A stretch of 64,000 bases of DNA from JADKAV01 sp037045455 (GCA_037045455.1 JBAOIN010000016.1:310001-374000), one strand, 5' to 3'. Shown: positions 27,617 to 37,277, counted from the stretch's first letter. Numbers and translations: made by a program. Notes: generated by a model not told the origin, from the sequence alone.

Positions 27617-28828
27617 TTACGGCGCCTGCAGGTGCGACCACGGCCCTTCGCCGCCGGCGTTGGCGATCGCAGCGGGGTCGACCGGCACGCCGCGCACTCC
27701 AACTCCAGGCACGGGCACGCCGGACGTCACCTGGTAGACCTCCGCCTCAACCTTGAGCCAGGTGCCGTCGGCAGGGTAAGCGCGCACGTGTGACCAAGCG
27801 CGGAAGCCGCCGGCCAGGTCGATCGCCTCTTGGGCAACCGTGACGGCTTTGGGCTTCGGCCGCAGCGCCGCGAACCACTCGTCGGTCACGTGAATCGGAG
27901 CGCCGCCCGCGAACACGTACCGCTCGCCCCTGTCGGTGCGCACCATGGTGCCGTCAGCAGGCGTGTCGTTCAAACTCGAGTTTGCACCGGCTTCATCCAC
28001 TGCCGCAGGGTCAACGGTCACCGCGTCCTTCACGTCCAGCGTGCCGCGCGGAACGAAGACCGGAGCCCCGCCCACGACCACGTACGTCTCCTTGGTGCCG
28101 TACGTGCGCAGGAATGTCCCGTCCGCGGGTTGCACTGCAAGTGCTGCGAACTCGTCGTCGTTGAGCTTGCGTGCCTGCTCGCGACCGCCCACGTCCTGCC
28201 ACGAGGTCACCGCTATAGGAGCGCCGCCGGCGATGCGGTACACCTGACCCTCGTAGCGCACGAAGTCACCATCAACCAATGGCACCTCGCGATCGGGCGT
28301 GATCGAGTCGATCTTGACCGGGGGAGGGGTTGGCGTGGCGGTTGTCAGACCCAGGTAGCGCCGCGGGGAGAACGTGCCGTAGCCCGGCCAATAAGGGTAG
28401 GGAATCTGGCTCAGGTGCGCACCGCCCGAGGGCGTCTCCTCGTAGCCGTAGTACTGCGTCTGAGCCGCGTCGGCCCAGCCTGCGAACAGTACGACGTGAC
28501 CGCTAGTTCCGGGCAGCGGGTTGTTGAGGACGTCACCAGGTTCGAGGGCGTCCTTGGCGATCGGAAGCGAGACGCTCGGAAGGGTCACGGTCGTCAACGA
28601 GGTCGGCAGCCCCCAGATCATCGACACGTAGCCCGAGCAGTCGGTGCGGTAGGTGCCGTACTGGTTGGTGAAGTAGTTGCTGCCGCTGTAACCGACGTTC
28701 GCCTCGGTCCAGCTGCGCGCTCGCTCGAGCATGTCGGAGCCGGTATCCGCCGCGGCCGGGCCGGGAATGAGCATGGCAACAACCGCGATCGCACCGGCGA
28801 TCCCGATTGCGGTGAGGCGTCGTACCAC
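27617..28828 (-). CDS. secreted NlpC/P60-like peptidase with repeated C-terminal modules
   Basis: 403 residues from GTG 28828, which has GAGGAG 5 nt upstream. A signal peptide (~1-27) ends AAA. The peptidase-like domain has TDCSGYVSMIW (Cys64 nucleophile) and GTSGHVVLFAG (His111). Residues ~190-403 hold about four ~55-residue repeats built on PADGT-(x)8-12-Y-x2-AGGAPI-x-V. Likely exported cysteine peptidase acting on peptidoglycan or a similar target, with the repeats binding the wall or a ligand. Repeat function is unproven. Confidence 0.8.
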   Translation of the reverse strand: MVRRLTAIGIAGAIAVVAMLIPGPAAADTGSDMLERARSWTEANVGYSGSNYFTNQYGTYRTDCSGYVSMIWGLPTSLTTVTLPSVSLPIAKDALEPGDVLNNPLPGTSGHVVLFAGWADAAQTQYYGYEETPSGGAHLSQIPYPYWPGYGTFSPRRYLGLTTATPTPPPVKIDSITPDREVPLVDGDFVRYEGQVYRIAGGAPIAVTSWQDVGGREQARKLNDDEFAALAVQPADGTFLRTYGTKETYVVVGGAPVFVPRGTLDVKDAVTVDPAAVDEAGANSSLNDTPADGTMVRTDRGERYVFAGGAPIHVTDEWFAALRPKPKAVTVAQEAIDLAGGFRAWSHVRAYPADGTWLKVEAEVYQVTSGVPVPGVGVRGVPVDPAAIANAGGEGPWSHLQAP

Positions 28829-29034
28829 GCCAGCTCCTCTGCACGGCCTAGAACCAGGGTAAGTCACTCATCGGCATGACGCGGATCGCGATGGACCGCC
28901 ATCCGGGTGGCCTCGATCGACTAATCGTGCAGAACGGGCATGGCCCATTCCCTGCCGGGCAGGAAACCCTGGCTCCGCTGGCCGCACACTGCCGGGCGGT
29001 CCAAAATGAACGTGAGCGAGAGGCCGGGCACCCG

Positions 29035-29889
29035 ATGATTCTTGACGAGACATACACCCTGTCCAACGGCGTGACGACGCCCAAACTTGGACTTGGTACG
29101 TGGTTCATCGACGATGCGAAAGCCGCCGAGGCGGTGCGCGCTGCCATGGAGATCGGGTACCGCAACATCGACACGGCTCAGGCCTATGGCAACGAGCGCG
29201 GCGTCGGTGAGGGCGTACGGACCAGCGGCGTGCCACGCGACGAGCTCTTCGTGTCCAGCAAACTCGCCGCGGAGATCAAGGAGTACGACGCAGCCGTCGC
29301 TGCAATCGATGGATCCCTCGAGAAACTCGGACTCGATCACATCGACCTCATGCTGATTCACAGCCCGCAGCCCTGGCGGGACTGGCGCGGCGGCGACTAT
29401 GCCGACGGCAACCGGGAGGCCTGGCGGGCGCTGGAGGAGGCCTATGCGGCCGGCAAGGTGCGAGCGATTGGGGTCAGCAACTTCGAGCAGCACGACCTGG
29501 AGAACATCCTCGGCTCGTGCTCGGTCGCCCCGCACGCGAATCAGCTGCTCGTTCACGCGGGTAACACGCCGTCCGACCTGCTCGCTTTCTGTCAGGAGAA
29601 GAGCATCCTCGTGCAGGCATACTCGCCGATCGCACATGGCGAGATCCTCAAGAACACTGAGGTGCAGGAGATGGCGGCCAGATACGGGGTGTCGGTGCCG
29701 CAGTTGTGCATCCGCTACACGCTGCAGCTCGGGACCGTGTCGTTGCCGAAGTCAGCGAATCCCGAGCACATGCGAGCCAACGCGCAGGTCGACTTTGTGA
29801 TTAGCGACGCGGACATGGATGCGCTGCGGGATCTCACCGCGCGGGACTACGGGAAGCACAGCAGGTTCCCGGTGTACAGCGGCAAGTGA
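29035..29889 (+). CDS. aldo/keto reductase
   Basis: 284 residues. YTLSNGVTTPKLGLGTWF start; NIDTAQAYGNE (Asp/Tyr); FVSSKLAAE (Lys); LMLIHSPQPW (His); RAIGVSNFEQHD; VSLPKSANPEHMRAN for the cofactor phosphate. ATG 29035 fits the family N-terminus; GAGAGG lies 11 nt upstream. It is the third AKR in the window but stands alone. Substrate unknown. Confidence 0.88.
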   Translation: MILDETYTLSNGVTTPKLGLGTWFIDDAKAAEAVRAAMEIGYRNIDTAQAYGNERGVGEGVRTSGVPRDELFVSSKLAAEIKEYDAAVAAIDGSLEKLGLDHIDLMLIHSPQPWRDWRGGDYADGNREAWRALEEAYAAGKVRAIGVSNFEQHDLENILGSCSVAPHANQLLVHAGNTPSDLLAFCQEKSILVQAYSPIAHGEILKNTEVQEMAARYGVSVPQLCIRYTLQLGTVSLPKSANPEHMRANAQVDFVISDADMDALRDLTARDYGKHSRFPVYSGK

Positions 29890-29904
29890 GTCGTACCCGA
29901 CGGT

Positions 29905-29910
29905 TAGCCT
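29905..29910 (+). promoter_or_regulatory. -10 box of a leaderless start (gene at 29917)
   Basis: TAGCCT, then 6 nt, then ATG 29917. Confidence 0.5.
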
Positions 29911-29916
29911 GACGTC

Positions 29917-31272
29917 ATGTCCGGTGATTTCGACGCGCGCTTCCTAGCGGCGGTATCAGGCAGTGAGCTCGACGACCTGCGCGTGCTCGGCGATCATGTG
30001 CCGCGGCCAGAGTTGCGCAAACCCCGCCGCAAGCAGGCCGTCGGCTACCAGGTGACAGCATCACTCAACGACTCGGAGCCGCGCATCTGGCGCACGCTGG
30101 AGATTCGGTGCGATGTGGGGCTGGACCTGGTCCACCAGATCGTGCAGGCGGCGTTCGGCTGGAACGACTCCCACTTGCACATGTTCGCGATCGGGGGCGA
30201 ACCGTTCGACCAGAAGAGCCAGGCGTTCCTGTGCCCGTCCGACGTGGTGGAAGGCGAGGTCGACGGCATACCAGAGCAGGAAGTGCGGCTCGACGAGACT
30301 CTGGCCGAGCCCGGCGATGAGTTGCATTACGTCTACGACTACGGCGACCACTGGGATGTCACTTTGCGGCTGGACGAGGTGCTGCCGGAAGCCGGGGAGC
30401 TTGCCAGGTGCGTGGCTGGTGAGCGCGCCGCGCCGCCCGACGATTGTGGCAGCCGCCGGACGGCTGAGGCGCTGGCCGAGGTGCTCGAGGACCCTGCGCA
30501 CTTCGACATCGCGGATGTCAACGCGAGGCTGCACGATCCACTGCTCGTACTACACGACTCCGGTTTGAACGCGGACCTGGTGAAGCTGCTGCAGCAACTG
30601 CGTTTCGAGCCGGCGGCTGCACCTCTCCTGGGGCTCGCCTCGGACTTGCGCGACGAGGGACAGAGGTTGAGCGTGGACGACTTCGACGAATTCCTCCGCC
30701 CGATCCAGTGGTTCCTTCAGCGGGCTCGCGGCGAGGGAATCCCGCTGACATCGTCTGGGTATCTCAGGAGTGAGGACGTGCAGGCCGCATGTGCAGTGGT
30801 TCCAAACGGGTACGACTGGCCCGGCTCGATGAAGCGGGAATCGCAGACGCCGCCGGTCCTGAGATTCCGGGAGGCGTTGCAGCGCCTTGGACTGCTGCGC
30901 AAGTCCAAGGGCCGTCTCGTGCTGACCAAAGCGGGAGCACGTGGGCTGGTGGAATCAGGGTTTCTCTGGGGTCACATCGCCTCGCGGCTGATTCCCGACA
31001 AACCACGCTTCGATCGGGACGCCGCGCTGCTCACATTGCTGTGGGCCACGGGTACCTCAGTGTTCGACGACGTGCTGCCGGCGGCGCTCGAAGCGCTTGG
31101 TTGGTGCCGCAGTGACGGTGAGCCGTTGGACAGTCACGACCTGCTTTACGCCGTTCCGGCTCTCGATGCGTTGAGCGAGCTCGCGGCCGATCGGCGCGGT
31201 TCTTGGGAGCTGATCACGCGTGGTCCGGCGGTCCGGGCGTTGGCGCGCGAGGCGTTGTTCTGGGAGGCGTAG
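29917..31272 (+). CDS. plasmid pRiA4b ORF-3 family protein
   Basis: 451 residues. Residues ~45-185 form the pRiA4b ORF-3/IS1096-TnpR-like domain: YQVTASLNDSEPRIWRTLEI, VHQIVQAAFGWNDSHLHMF, LHYVYDYGDHWDVTLRL. The remaining ~265 residues contain a predicted winged-helix-like region (RFREALQRLGLLRKSKGRLVLT). Despite the name the domain is common in chromosomes and is not proof of a transposon; no inverted repeats are visible. Leaderless start. Function unknown. Confidence 0.8.
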   Translation: MSGDFDARFLAAVSGSELDDLRVLGDHVPRPELRKPRRKQAVGYQVTASLNDSEPRIWRTLEIRCDVGLDLVHQIVQAAFGWNDSHLHMFAIGGEPFDQKSQAFLCPSDVVEGEVDGIPEQEVRLDETLAEPGDELHYVYDYGDHWDVTLRLDEVLPEAGELARCVAGERAAPPDDCGSRRTAEALAEVLEDPAHFDIADVNARLHDPLLVLHDSGLNADLVKLLQQLRFEPAAAPLLGLASDLRDEGQRLSVDDFDEFLRPIQWFLQRARGEGIPLTSSGYLRSEDVQAACAVVPNGYDWPGSMKRESQTPPVLRFREALQRLGLLRKSKGRLVLTKAGARGLVESGFLWGHIASRLIPDKPRFDRDAALLTLLWATGTSVFDDVLPAALEALGWCRSDGEPLDSHDLLYAVPALDALSELAADRRGSWELITRGPAVRALAREALFWEA

Positions 31273-31279
31273 CAAGTCA

Positions 31280-31400
31280 ACCAGCGTCCACGGGTTCAGA
31301 CATTTCACCCCCAGGGGCTCGAAGTGCTGGATGTTGCCGGTGACAACCGTAATGAACTTGGACTCGGCGATGGCTGGGATTGCGACCTCTGATGCGTAAG
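31280..31400 (-). pseudogene. 3' remnant of a PIN-domain toxin gene
   Basis: The minus strand between 31398 and 31288 encodes a run matching the C-terminal end of FitB/VapC toxins: PAIAESKFITVVTGN, then HFEPLGVKCLNPW. No N-terminal PIN part or antitoxin is adjacent, and the frame has no proper stop at the expected place; it runs into the pRiA4b gene. Residual fragment of a lost toxin-antitoxin locus. Confidence 0.5.
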
Positions 31401-31543
31401 GCTGAGACAACGCGACCTCGATGCCGTCACCGCCTACGTGGCCGGACCACCCAGCATGCAAAAGGCCATGCGACGCTCACTCGTGCGAGCGGGACTCCAT
31501 CGATCCCGATTCCACACGGAGCACTTCAACTGGCGCTGAACGA

Positions 31544-32554
31544 TCAGCTCGACCCAGCCAGTTCGGCCCGGATCACCTCGGGGGTGGATCCGGTCCAGGT
31601 CTTGAAGGCGCGATAGAAGGAGTTGGTGTCCTCATAGCCCAGTAGGTAGGCGATCTCCGAGGTTCGTACGTCGCCGGCGCGCAGGTAGTGGCGGGCCAGC
31701 GACTCCCGGGTGTCGGCAAGGACGGCTTGGAACGAGGTCCCCTCGGCCTTGAGTTGCCGTTGCAGAGTCCGGGAGCTGACGGCCAATCCGCCCGTGACTG
31801 CGTCGATTGAGGGATCACCGGAGGGCAGTGTCTCCAGCAGAGCCGCCCGGACTCGGTCAGCGACGCTGGCCGTGACCTCGAGGTCGTAGAGACGACGGCG
31901 AAGCTCGGGGGCGAATACCCGCCACATCTGGTCGTTCTCCGTCAGGAATGGGCGTTTCGCGTCCAGCGCGCTAAAGGTCAGGGAGAACCTGTCGCCTTTG
32001 CTCACCGGCACGCCGACGAGATCACGAAGGGCTCGTGTGCGAGGTATCCAGCCCGGTGCAGTGACGCGAGTGGGGTTGACCTGCTCACGGGTCCCGATGC
32101 GAGCCAGCGCAACCCAGAAGAGGAGTTCGGCTGTCGCCAGTAGGGCGGGTGGTGTAGGTCCGGTCGGCCACCGGTAGGCGATCGTCAGCCGACCGGCGTC
32201 ATTGCTGGTGACATCGACCCGCAGTGGCCCGACCAGGGGCTTGTGAGCCGCAAGGCGGGTCGCGGCCGTCGCCAGGTTCTGACTGCATAGGGCGGCGAAG
32301 ATCGGCGGGGAGAACAAGTCGACCGAGATGGCGTTTCCGATCGCGATCGCGACCTCAGCATGACCGCTGTCGCGGGCTTCGGTGTCGAGTGCAGCCCAGA
32401 AGCGGTAGTACTCCGCCACGCTGAGTTCGATCGGGCGATGCGAGAAGAGGTCGGCAGGCAACTGAGCGCGGCGCAGCACTCGCGACATCGGGACCCCCAG
32501 GTCGCGCAGCAGCGCCTTCATGCTCGGCTCCAGGTCGAAGCGGTCACCGGCCAT
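31544..32554 (-). CDS. AraC-family transcriptional regulator
   Basis: 336 residues. Residues ~10-200 correspond to the AraC N-terminal domain seen in OruR/ArgR-like regulators (FDLEPSMKALLRDLG). The C-terminal ~90 residues hold the double HTH: GLAVSSRTLQRQLKAEGTSF and RTSEIAYLLGYEDTNSFYRAFK. ATG 32554 has TAAGAT 6 nt upstream. It is divergent from the SDR gene with 176 nt between start codons, so it probably controls that gene. Inducer unknown. Confidence 0.87.
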   Translation of the reverse strand: MAGDRFDLEPSMKALLRDLGVPMSRVLRRAQLPADLFSHRPIELSVAEYYRFWAALDTEARDSGHAEVAIAIGNAISVDLFSPPIFAALCSQNLATAATRLAAHKPLVGPLRVDVTSNDAGRLTIAYRWPTGPTPPALLATAELLFWVALARIGTREQVNPTRVTAPGWIPRTRALRDLVGVPVSKGDRFSLTFSALDAKRPFLTENDQMWRVFAPELRRRLYDLEVTASVADRVRAALLETLPSGDPSIDAVTGGLAVSSRTLQRQLKAEGTSFQAVLADTRESLARHYLRAGDVRTSEIAYLLGYEDTNSFYRAFKTWTGSTPEVIRAELAGSS

Positions 32555-32560
32555 GCCGTC

Positions 32561-32566
32561 ATCTTA
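32561..32566 (-). promoter_or_regulatory. -10 box of a leaderless start (gene at 32554)
   Basis: TAAGAT, then 6 nt, then ATG 32554. Confidence 0.45.
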
Positions 32567-32730
32567 CGAGCCGGAAGCAGCCAGGTGCTTGCATATAGCG
32601 TCAATCAACTTGCTTTCTGCGCCATGAGCTGCGTGGCGTGAATCGCAAGTGGAATGGCGCGTAACGCTAGTGAACGCGCCGCTTGCTGTCCGTAACGTGG
32701 AAGCCGCTGGACCTATCGAAAGGCACACTC

Positions 32731-33567
32731 ATGACCGCTACTCAGATCGCCCTCGTCACCGGAGCGTCTTCCGGCATAGGGGAAGCCACCGCCCTCGAAC
32801 TCGCCGCGGCCGGCTACACCGTCTATGCCGCCGCCCGCCGCGTCGAGCGGATGAAGCACCTCAAGGCCTCAGGAATCCGACCGATTGCCATGGACGTCAC
32901 CGACGACGCCAGCCTGTCGGCCGGAGTCGACCAGATCATCGCCGAGACTGGCCGCATCGACGTCCTGGTCAACAATGCCGGTTACGGTTCCTACGGCGCG
33001 CTGGAGGACGTCCCCATGGAGGAGGCGCGCCACCAGTTCGACGTCAACGTCTTCGGCGCGGCACGGCTCACCCAGCTCGTCCTGACACACATGCGAGCGC
33101 AGCAGTCAGGAAAGATCGTCAACATCACCTCGATGGGTGGCAAGATCCACACCCCGCTGGGCGCCTGGTACCACGCCACCAAGTTCGCGCTCGAAGCCCT
33201 CAGCGACTGTCTGCGGATGGAGCTCAAACCCTTCGGCATCGACGTCATCATCATCGAGCCGGGCGGCATAAGGAGCGAATGGTCTGGCATTGCTGCCGAC
33301 AAGGTCCGCGCCGTCTCCTCCGACGGCCCCTACGCCGCCCAAGGCAACGCAGTTGCGCAATCGCTCACCTCCGAATCAACCCAGAAGCGGTCCTCGCCGC
33401 CCGAGCTCATCGGCCGGACGATCCGCAAGGCCGTCCAAGCCCGCAAACCCAGGACACGGTACGCCGTCGGCTACGGCGCCAAGCCCATGATCCTCATGCA
33501 CGATGTACTGCCCGACCGGGCATTCGACGCCATGATGCGCCGGGCGACAGGTGTGCCGTCGACCTGA
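32731..33567 (+). CDS. SDR family oxidoreductase
   Basis: 278 residues, classical short-chain dehydrogenase. TGASSGIG cofactor loop near residue 10; NNAGYG; catalytic Ser in NITSMGG, Tyr and Lys in YHATKFALE. The C-terminal extension resembles the oxidoreductases that accompany AraC regulators. ATG 32731 has GAAAGG about 8 nt upstream. It ends 29 nt before the convergent FAD oxidoreductase. Substrate unknown. Confidence 0.88.
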   Translation: MTATQIALVTGASSGIGEATALELAAAGYTVYAAARRVERMKHLKASGIRPIAMDVTDDASLSAGVDQIIAETGRIDVLVNNAGYGSYGALEDVPMEEARHQFDVNVFGAARLTQLVLTHMRAQQSGKIVNITSMGGKIHTPLGAWYHATKFALEALSDCLRMELKPFGIDVIIIEPGGIRSEWSGIAADKVRAVSSDGPYAAQGNAVAQSLTSESTQKRSSPPELIGRTIRKAVQARKPRTRYAVGYGAKPMILMHDVLPDRAFDAMMRRATGVPST

Positions 33568-33596
33568 CAACTTAAGACAACGACTAGGCGCTCCCA

Positions 33597-35291
33597 TCAG
33601 TGCCCGGCCGTGGCGCCGGCCCGGGGGCGGCGTCGCACCGGCCGGCGGATGACGGAGCTGGGCTTTGAGGCGAGGAGTGGGTCGAAGTCGTCGGTGATCG
33701 GCGTCAGTCGCGCCTCGTCGACGAAGACGGCGCCGTCCCGAACCTCCTGGTGCAGATCGCGACCCAGGATGGCGCCGGCCGTGCCCATGCCGCCCCAGAT
33801 CGTGGCGTTGATGCCGAACATGTACTGCGTGCTTCCGCCCGCGAGGAACAGACCAGGGATGTGCGTGGTGACCCGCGGCCGGAGCGGGCCGAGGTTGCGC
33901 ACGAGCGGGGCGATGCCGTAGCAGGAGCCTGCCGTGCTGTGGGTGAAGCGCTCCTGGGTGATGGGGGTGGACGCCTCGCAGAAGACCATCCGCTCGCGGA
34001 GGTCGGGGATCATCAACTCGGCGGTGTCGAGGACGCGTTGGGTGAGCTCCTCTTTGCGCTGGAGGTACTGCGGGTCGCGGCCGTAGACGGCGCCGTCCGC
34101 TGTGTCGACGTTCCAGAACTCGTGCGACGCGGGCGCCCAACTCACGAGTTCGAGCGTCGAATAGCCAGGGGGAGCGGAGTGGGTCCCCTCCGGATCCTTA
34201 GCGGTGGGACAACTGATGCCCACCGGCATCTCGTCGGGGCAGCGACCCGCGGCGACCTCGCGGTAGTACCCGTCGATGTCGTTTGTCGGCCACACCCAGG
34301 CCAGAGGCGGGGTCCCGCGCTCGCGCAGATCAACGTCGAGGGCGACATACACCGCGAACATCGGCAGCGTCATCTCCAGCTTCGCAAGCCGCCGCCGCAG
34401 CCGCCGGGTCAGGTGCTCCTCGCCGACCAACTCCGTCCACGTCCGCTTGAAGTCGCCAGCCGAAACCACGGCTTCCGCCCGGATCTCCTCCCCATCGCGC
34501 AGGCGCACGCCCACTGCACGGCCGTCCTCGATGAGGATGCGCTCAACACGCGCTTTGGTGCGGACCTTCCCGCCGTGGGTCTGGACGACGTCGGTGAGGT
34601 GCGCGCCGATCATCTGGCCGCCACCGCGCGGGTAGTAGGCGCCGGCCTGCAGGTAGTGGTGAAGGAAGCCGGCGTGCATCGCGGTAGGAGTCCGATGCGG
34701 CGGCCACGTGTAGTCCCCGTTCTCCGCGAGGATCACGGCCTGGGCGTCGGCGCTGAGGCCGCACGCGGACATCAGCGTCGTGATGGGACGCAGTCCCCAG
34801 CGCAGGAGCGCGAAGAGCTGTTGCCGGCGCGGCTGCTCGCCCGCGGCGATGGTGCGCATGATGCCGACGCAGCGGCGCAAGCCCGGCTCCTCGTCGGGGA
34901 ATGCCGCAATCAGGTGGTCGAGGTAGGTATCCCACCCGGTTGGCGTCTGGAACGTGGTTCCGGGGACCATGATCTGACAGTGGCCCTCCGGGCGCTGACG
35001 CAGCCACTTGATGCGCTCGGTGAGGGCCAGTCCCGAGAGCGCCGTTTGCATGCGGCCGCCGGGACCGCACTCGCCGACGTAATGGGTGCCAACGTCGAAC
35101 TCGAACTTGTTGCCCGCGCGGCGGAAGACCTGGGTGCTGCCACCGACCACCTGGTTGGCCTCGAGGACGAGCACGCGCTTGCCGTTGGCCGCGAGGTACG
35201 CCGCGCAGGTCAGTCCGCCGGGGCCAGCACCGATCACGACGACGTCCCAGGTTTCGTCGCTGGGAGTGGGAGGGATCGCGGTCGGCGTCAT
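33597..35291 (-). CDS. FAD-dependent oxidoreductase, CrtI/retinol-saturase-like
   Basis: 564 residues. Rossmann dinucleotide motif VVVIGAGPGGLTCAAYLA; second FAD motif in FLAGGSTQYMFGINATIWGG near the C-terminus; GQMIGAHLTDVVQTHGGKV is typical of phytoene-desaturase relatives. Related enzymes saturate or desaturate carotenoids, retinoids and other polyenes. No crt genes are nearby, so a carotenoid role is not supported by context. The start at 35291 has TAGAGT 7 nt upstream. Intact. Confidence 0.82.
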   Translation of the reverse strand: MTPTAIPPTPSDETWDVVVIGAGPGGLTCAAYLAANGKRVLVLEANQVVGGSTQVFRRAGNKFEFDVGTHYVGECGPGGRMQTALSGLALTERIKWLRQRPEGHCQIMVPGTTFQTPTGWDTYLDHLIAAFPDEEPGLRRCVGIMRTIAAGEQPRRQQLFALLRWGLRPITTLMSACGLSADAQAVILAENGDYTWPPHRTPTAMHAGFLHHYLQAGAYYPRGGGQMIGAHLTDVVQTHGGKVRTKARVERILIEDGRAVGVRLRDGEEIRAEAVVSAGDFKRTWTELVGEEHLTRRLRRRLAKLEMTLPMFAVYVALDVDLRERGTPPLAWVWPTNDIDGYYREVAAGRCPDEMPVGISCPTAKDPEGTHSAPPGYSTLELVSWAPASHEFWNVDTADGAVYGRDPQYLQRKEELTQRVLDTAELMIPDLRERMVFCEASTPITQERFTHSTAGSCYGIAPLVRNLGPLRPRVTTHIPGLFLAGGSTQYMFGINATIWGGMGTAGAILGRDLHQEVRDGAVFVDEARLTPITDDFDPLLASKPSSVIRRPVRRRPRAGATAGH

Positions 35292-35351
35292 GAGTCCGAC
35301 TCTAGATCGTGTCGCCGGGTGCTCTCGATCAAGCGTTGCCGGCGCGAGTGC

Positions 35352-35999
35352 TCACGCGCGTTTGGTGTCGTAAGCCCACATCGCGATCTCGACGCGGTTG
35401 CGGGCGCCGAGCTTGGTCATCAGCGAGGCGACGTGGGTCTTGACCGTGCTCAGGCCGATGAAGAGCTCGGTGGCGATCTCGGCGTTGGTCCGGCCCCGCG
35501 CCACCAACGCCAGCACCTCCTCCTCGCGCTCGGTGAGTGGGTCGATGGGCTGGACCGGTACCGCCGGCGCCTGATCGGCGAAGGTCGCCAGCAGCCGGCG
35601 AGTGACGTTGGGTGCGATCAGCGCGTCCCCGTTGGCTGCCGCGTGGATGGCCTGCACGAGCAGCTCCGGCCCGGCGTCCTTGAGCAGGAAGCCGCGGGCG
35701 CCGGCGCGCAGGGCGCCGAGGACGTACTCATCGAGGTCGAAGGTGGTGATCACAACGACAGCCATCGGGTCCGTCACGTCCGGGCCGGCCAGGCGCCGCG
35801 TCACCTCGACGCCGTCGAGCCCGGGCATCCGGATGTCGACGAGCAGGACATCGGGACGCAGCCGGCTTGCCAGGTCGAGGGCCTCAAGCCCATCTGCTGC
35901 CTGTCCCACCACCTCGAGGTCGGGTTGCGCGTCGAGGATCATCACCAACCCGGTCCGGACCAGATCCTGGTCGTCGGCGACCACCACGCGAATGCTCAT
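35352..35999 (-). CDS. NarL/LuxR-family response regulator
   Basis: 215 residues. Receiver domain with VVVADDQDLVR and phosphoacceptor Asp55 in LLVDIRMPG, Thr in VVVITTFD, Lys in LLKDAG. The C-terminal LuxR HTH is LTEREEEVLALVARGRTNAEIA. ATG 35999 overlaps the kinase stop by 4 nt (ATGA), so the two are co-translated as a two-component pair. Confidence 0.93.
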   Translation of the reverse strand: MSIRVVVADDQDLVRTGLVMILDAQPDLEVVGQAADGLEALDLASRLRPDVLLVDIRMPGLDGVEVTRRLAGPDVTDPMAVVVITTFDLDEYVLGALRAGARGFLLKDAGPELLVQAIHAAANGDALIAPNVTRRLLATFADQAPAVPVQPIDPLTEREEEVLALVARGRTNAEIATELFIGLSTVKTHVASLMTKLGARNRVEIAMWAYDTKRA

Positions 36000-37117
36000 G
36001 CCGGCAGTATCGCCTCGACCACCCAGCCACCGTCGGGTCCCGGCCCCGCGGACAGCGATCCGCCGAGGAGTTGGGCGCGCTCGGTCATGCCGAGCAGGCC
36101 GAATCCAGGCTCCGAAGGGGTTGCTGCTTGACCGTTGTCGGTGACCCGCAGCCTGACTGCGTTGCCATCTCGGCGCACGTGGATCACGACCCGGGTCGCA
36201 CCGCGAGCGTGCCGTAGGGCGTTGGTGAGTGACTCTTGCGCAAGCCGGTAGAGCGCGGCGTTCACCGCTGGTGTCAATTGGCTTAACGAATCGCCCAACG
36301 AAACCTCGACGGTGGGAGTCGTGTCGGCGCGCGCAAGGGTAGGTAGGTGCGCGACGCCCAGTTGCGGCGAGTAGTCAGCCCCTTCATCCTCACGCAGGAC
36401 CCGCACCATGGATCTCATCTCGGCCAGCGTTCGGGATGCTTCCGATTCGATCGCGGCCAGGACCTCGGCCGCCTTCTCGGGCTGTCTGCCAGCCACAACA
36501 CCACCGGCTTGCGCCTGCACCGCAATGGCGGAAACATGGTGGGCCACGGTGTCGTGCAACTCGCGAGCCAGCGCCACCCGCTCCTCGTTACGGATCTCGC
36601 GCTGTTGGCGATCCCAGAGGTCTGCGCGGTAGCGGAACACTGCGGCGAGCGCGACGACCAACAGCAAGAGGGCGGTCCCGCCGAGAACCTCGGCCGCGGT
36701 CGCCGAAGACGCGTACATTCCCAGCGCGACGACGACTGTCACGAACACAATTCCCAGGACCATCTCCCGGCCCGATCCCCACCGCACCAGGGAGTAGAGC
36801 AGGATCAGCACGACCATCATGGAGTAGAGGCCGAGGTCCGCGGCGTGTGAAGCCAGCTGGACGACCGAGAGCCCCGCGGCTATGCCCCAGCCGATCAGAG
36901 CGGCGAGCAACGGGCGACTGCGCCGCCAGAACAGGGCAGGTATCAGGGCTAGGGCGAGTATCAACACAAGAGGTCGCCACGGCACGTCCGGCCGAACGAT
37001 GCCCTCGACGATGGCGGCGACCGCGTACACACCCACCAGCAGCCAGTCGAGACGACCGACGGGTGGGGCGTCAGCAGGCCGCGGCTCATGCCATAGGGAG
37101 CGCCGGGCAGTGACCAC
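35996..37117 (-). CDS. NarL-type sensor histidine kinase
   Basis: 373 residues. About five membrane helices fill residues ~25-165. The HisKA_3 phosphoacceptor box is ALARELHDTVAHHVSAI, and the ATPase part contains ESLTNALRHARGA, LRVTDNGQ and GFGLLGMTERA. No large extracellular sensor is present. It may sense within the membrane, as in the DesK/LiaS-like class. GTG 37117 follows TAGGCT by 6 nt. Signal and regulon unknown; the divergent membrane gene at 37278 is a candidate target. Confidence 0.9.
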   Translation of the reverse strand: MVTARRSLWHEPRPADAPPVGRLDWLLVGVYAVAAIVEGIVRPDVPWRPLVLILALALIPALFWRRSRPLLAALIGWGIAAGLSVVQLASHAADLGLYSMMVVLILLYSLVRWGSGREMVLGIVFVTVVVALGMYASSATAAEVLGGTALLLLVVALAAVFRYRADLWDRQQREIRNEERVALARELHDTVAHHVSAIAVQAQAGGVVAGRQPEKAAEVLAAIESEASRTLAEMRSMVRVLREDEGADYSPQLGVAHLPTLARADTTPTVEVSLGDSLSQLTPAVNAALYRLAQESLTNALRHARGATRVVIHVRRDGNAVRLRVTDNGQAATPSEPGFGLLGMTERAQLLGGSLSAGPGPDGGWVVEAILPA

Positions 37118-37123
37118 GGCTTC

Positions 37124-37129
37124 AGCCTA
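37124..37129 (-). promoter_or_regulatory. -10 box of a leaderless start (sensor kinase)
   Basis: TAGGCT, then 6 nt, then GTG 37117. Confidence 0.5.
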
Positions 37130-37277
37130 GGGATCGGCGCGCCTGCGCGTACCCGCCAGAAGAACGAGAACGAAACCGTTCTATGGGCCAGGCGACGTGC
37201 GGCCTCCGGGCGGATGTTTTCGCCGCTGGGCTCAGCGACCGTGGAGGTACCGATCCACCACACAAACGGAGTGAACG

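Noticed and set aside
29917..31272. Possible insertion sequence, because of the pRiA4b ORF-3/IS1096 TnpR-like domain.
   Set aside because: No transposase, terminal inverted repeats or target duplication; the domain is common in ordinary chromosomes.
33597..35291. Carotenoid biosynthesis locus.
   Set aside because: The desaturase-like protein is isolated; no crtB, crtE or cyclase gene is nearby, and retinol-saturase-like enzymes are equally plausible.
33750..36131. 793-codon plus-strand frame opposite three genes.
   Set aside because: It is antisense to the CrtI-like oxidoreductase, the response regulator and part of the kinase, whose motifs are clear. It is a product of high GC at third positions.
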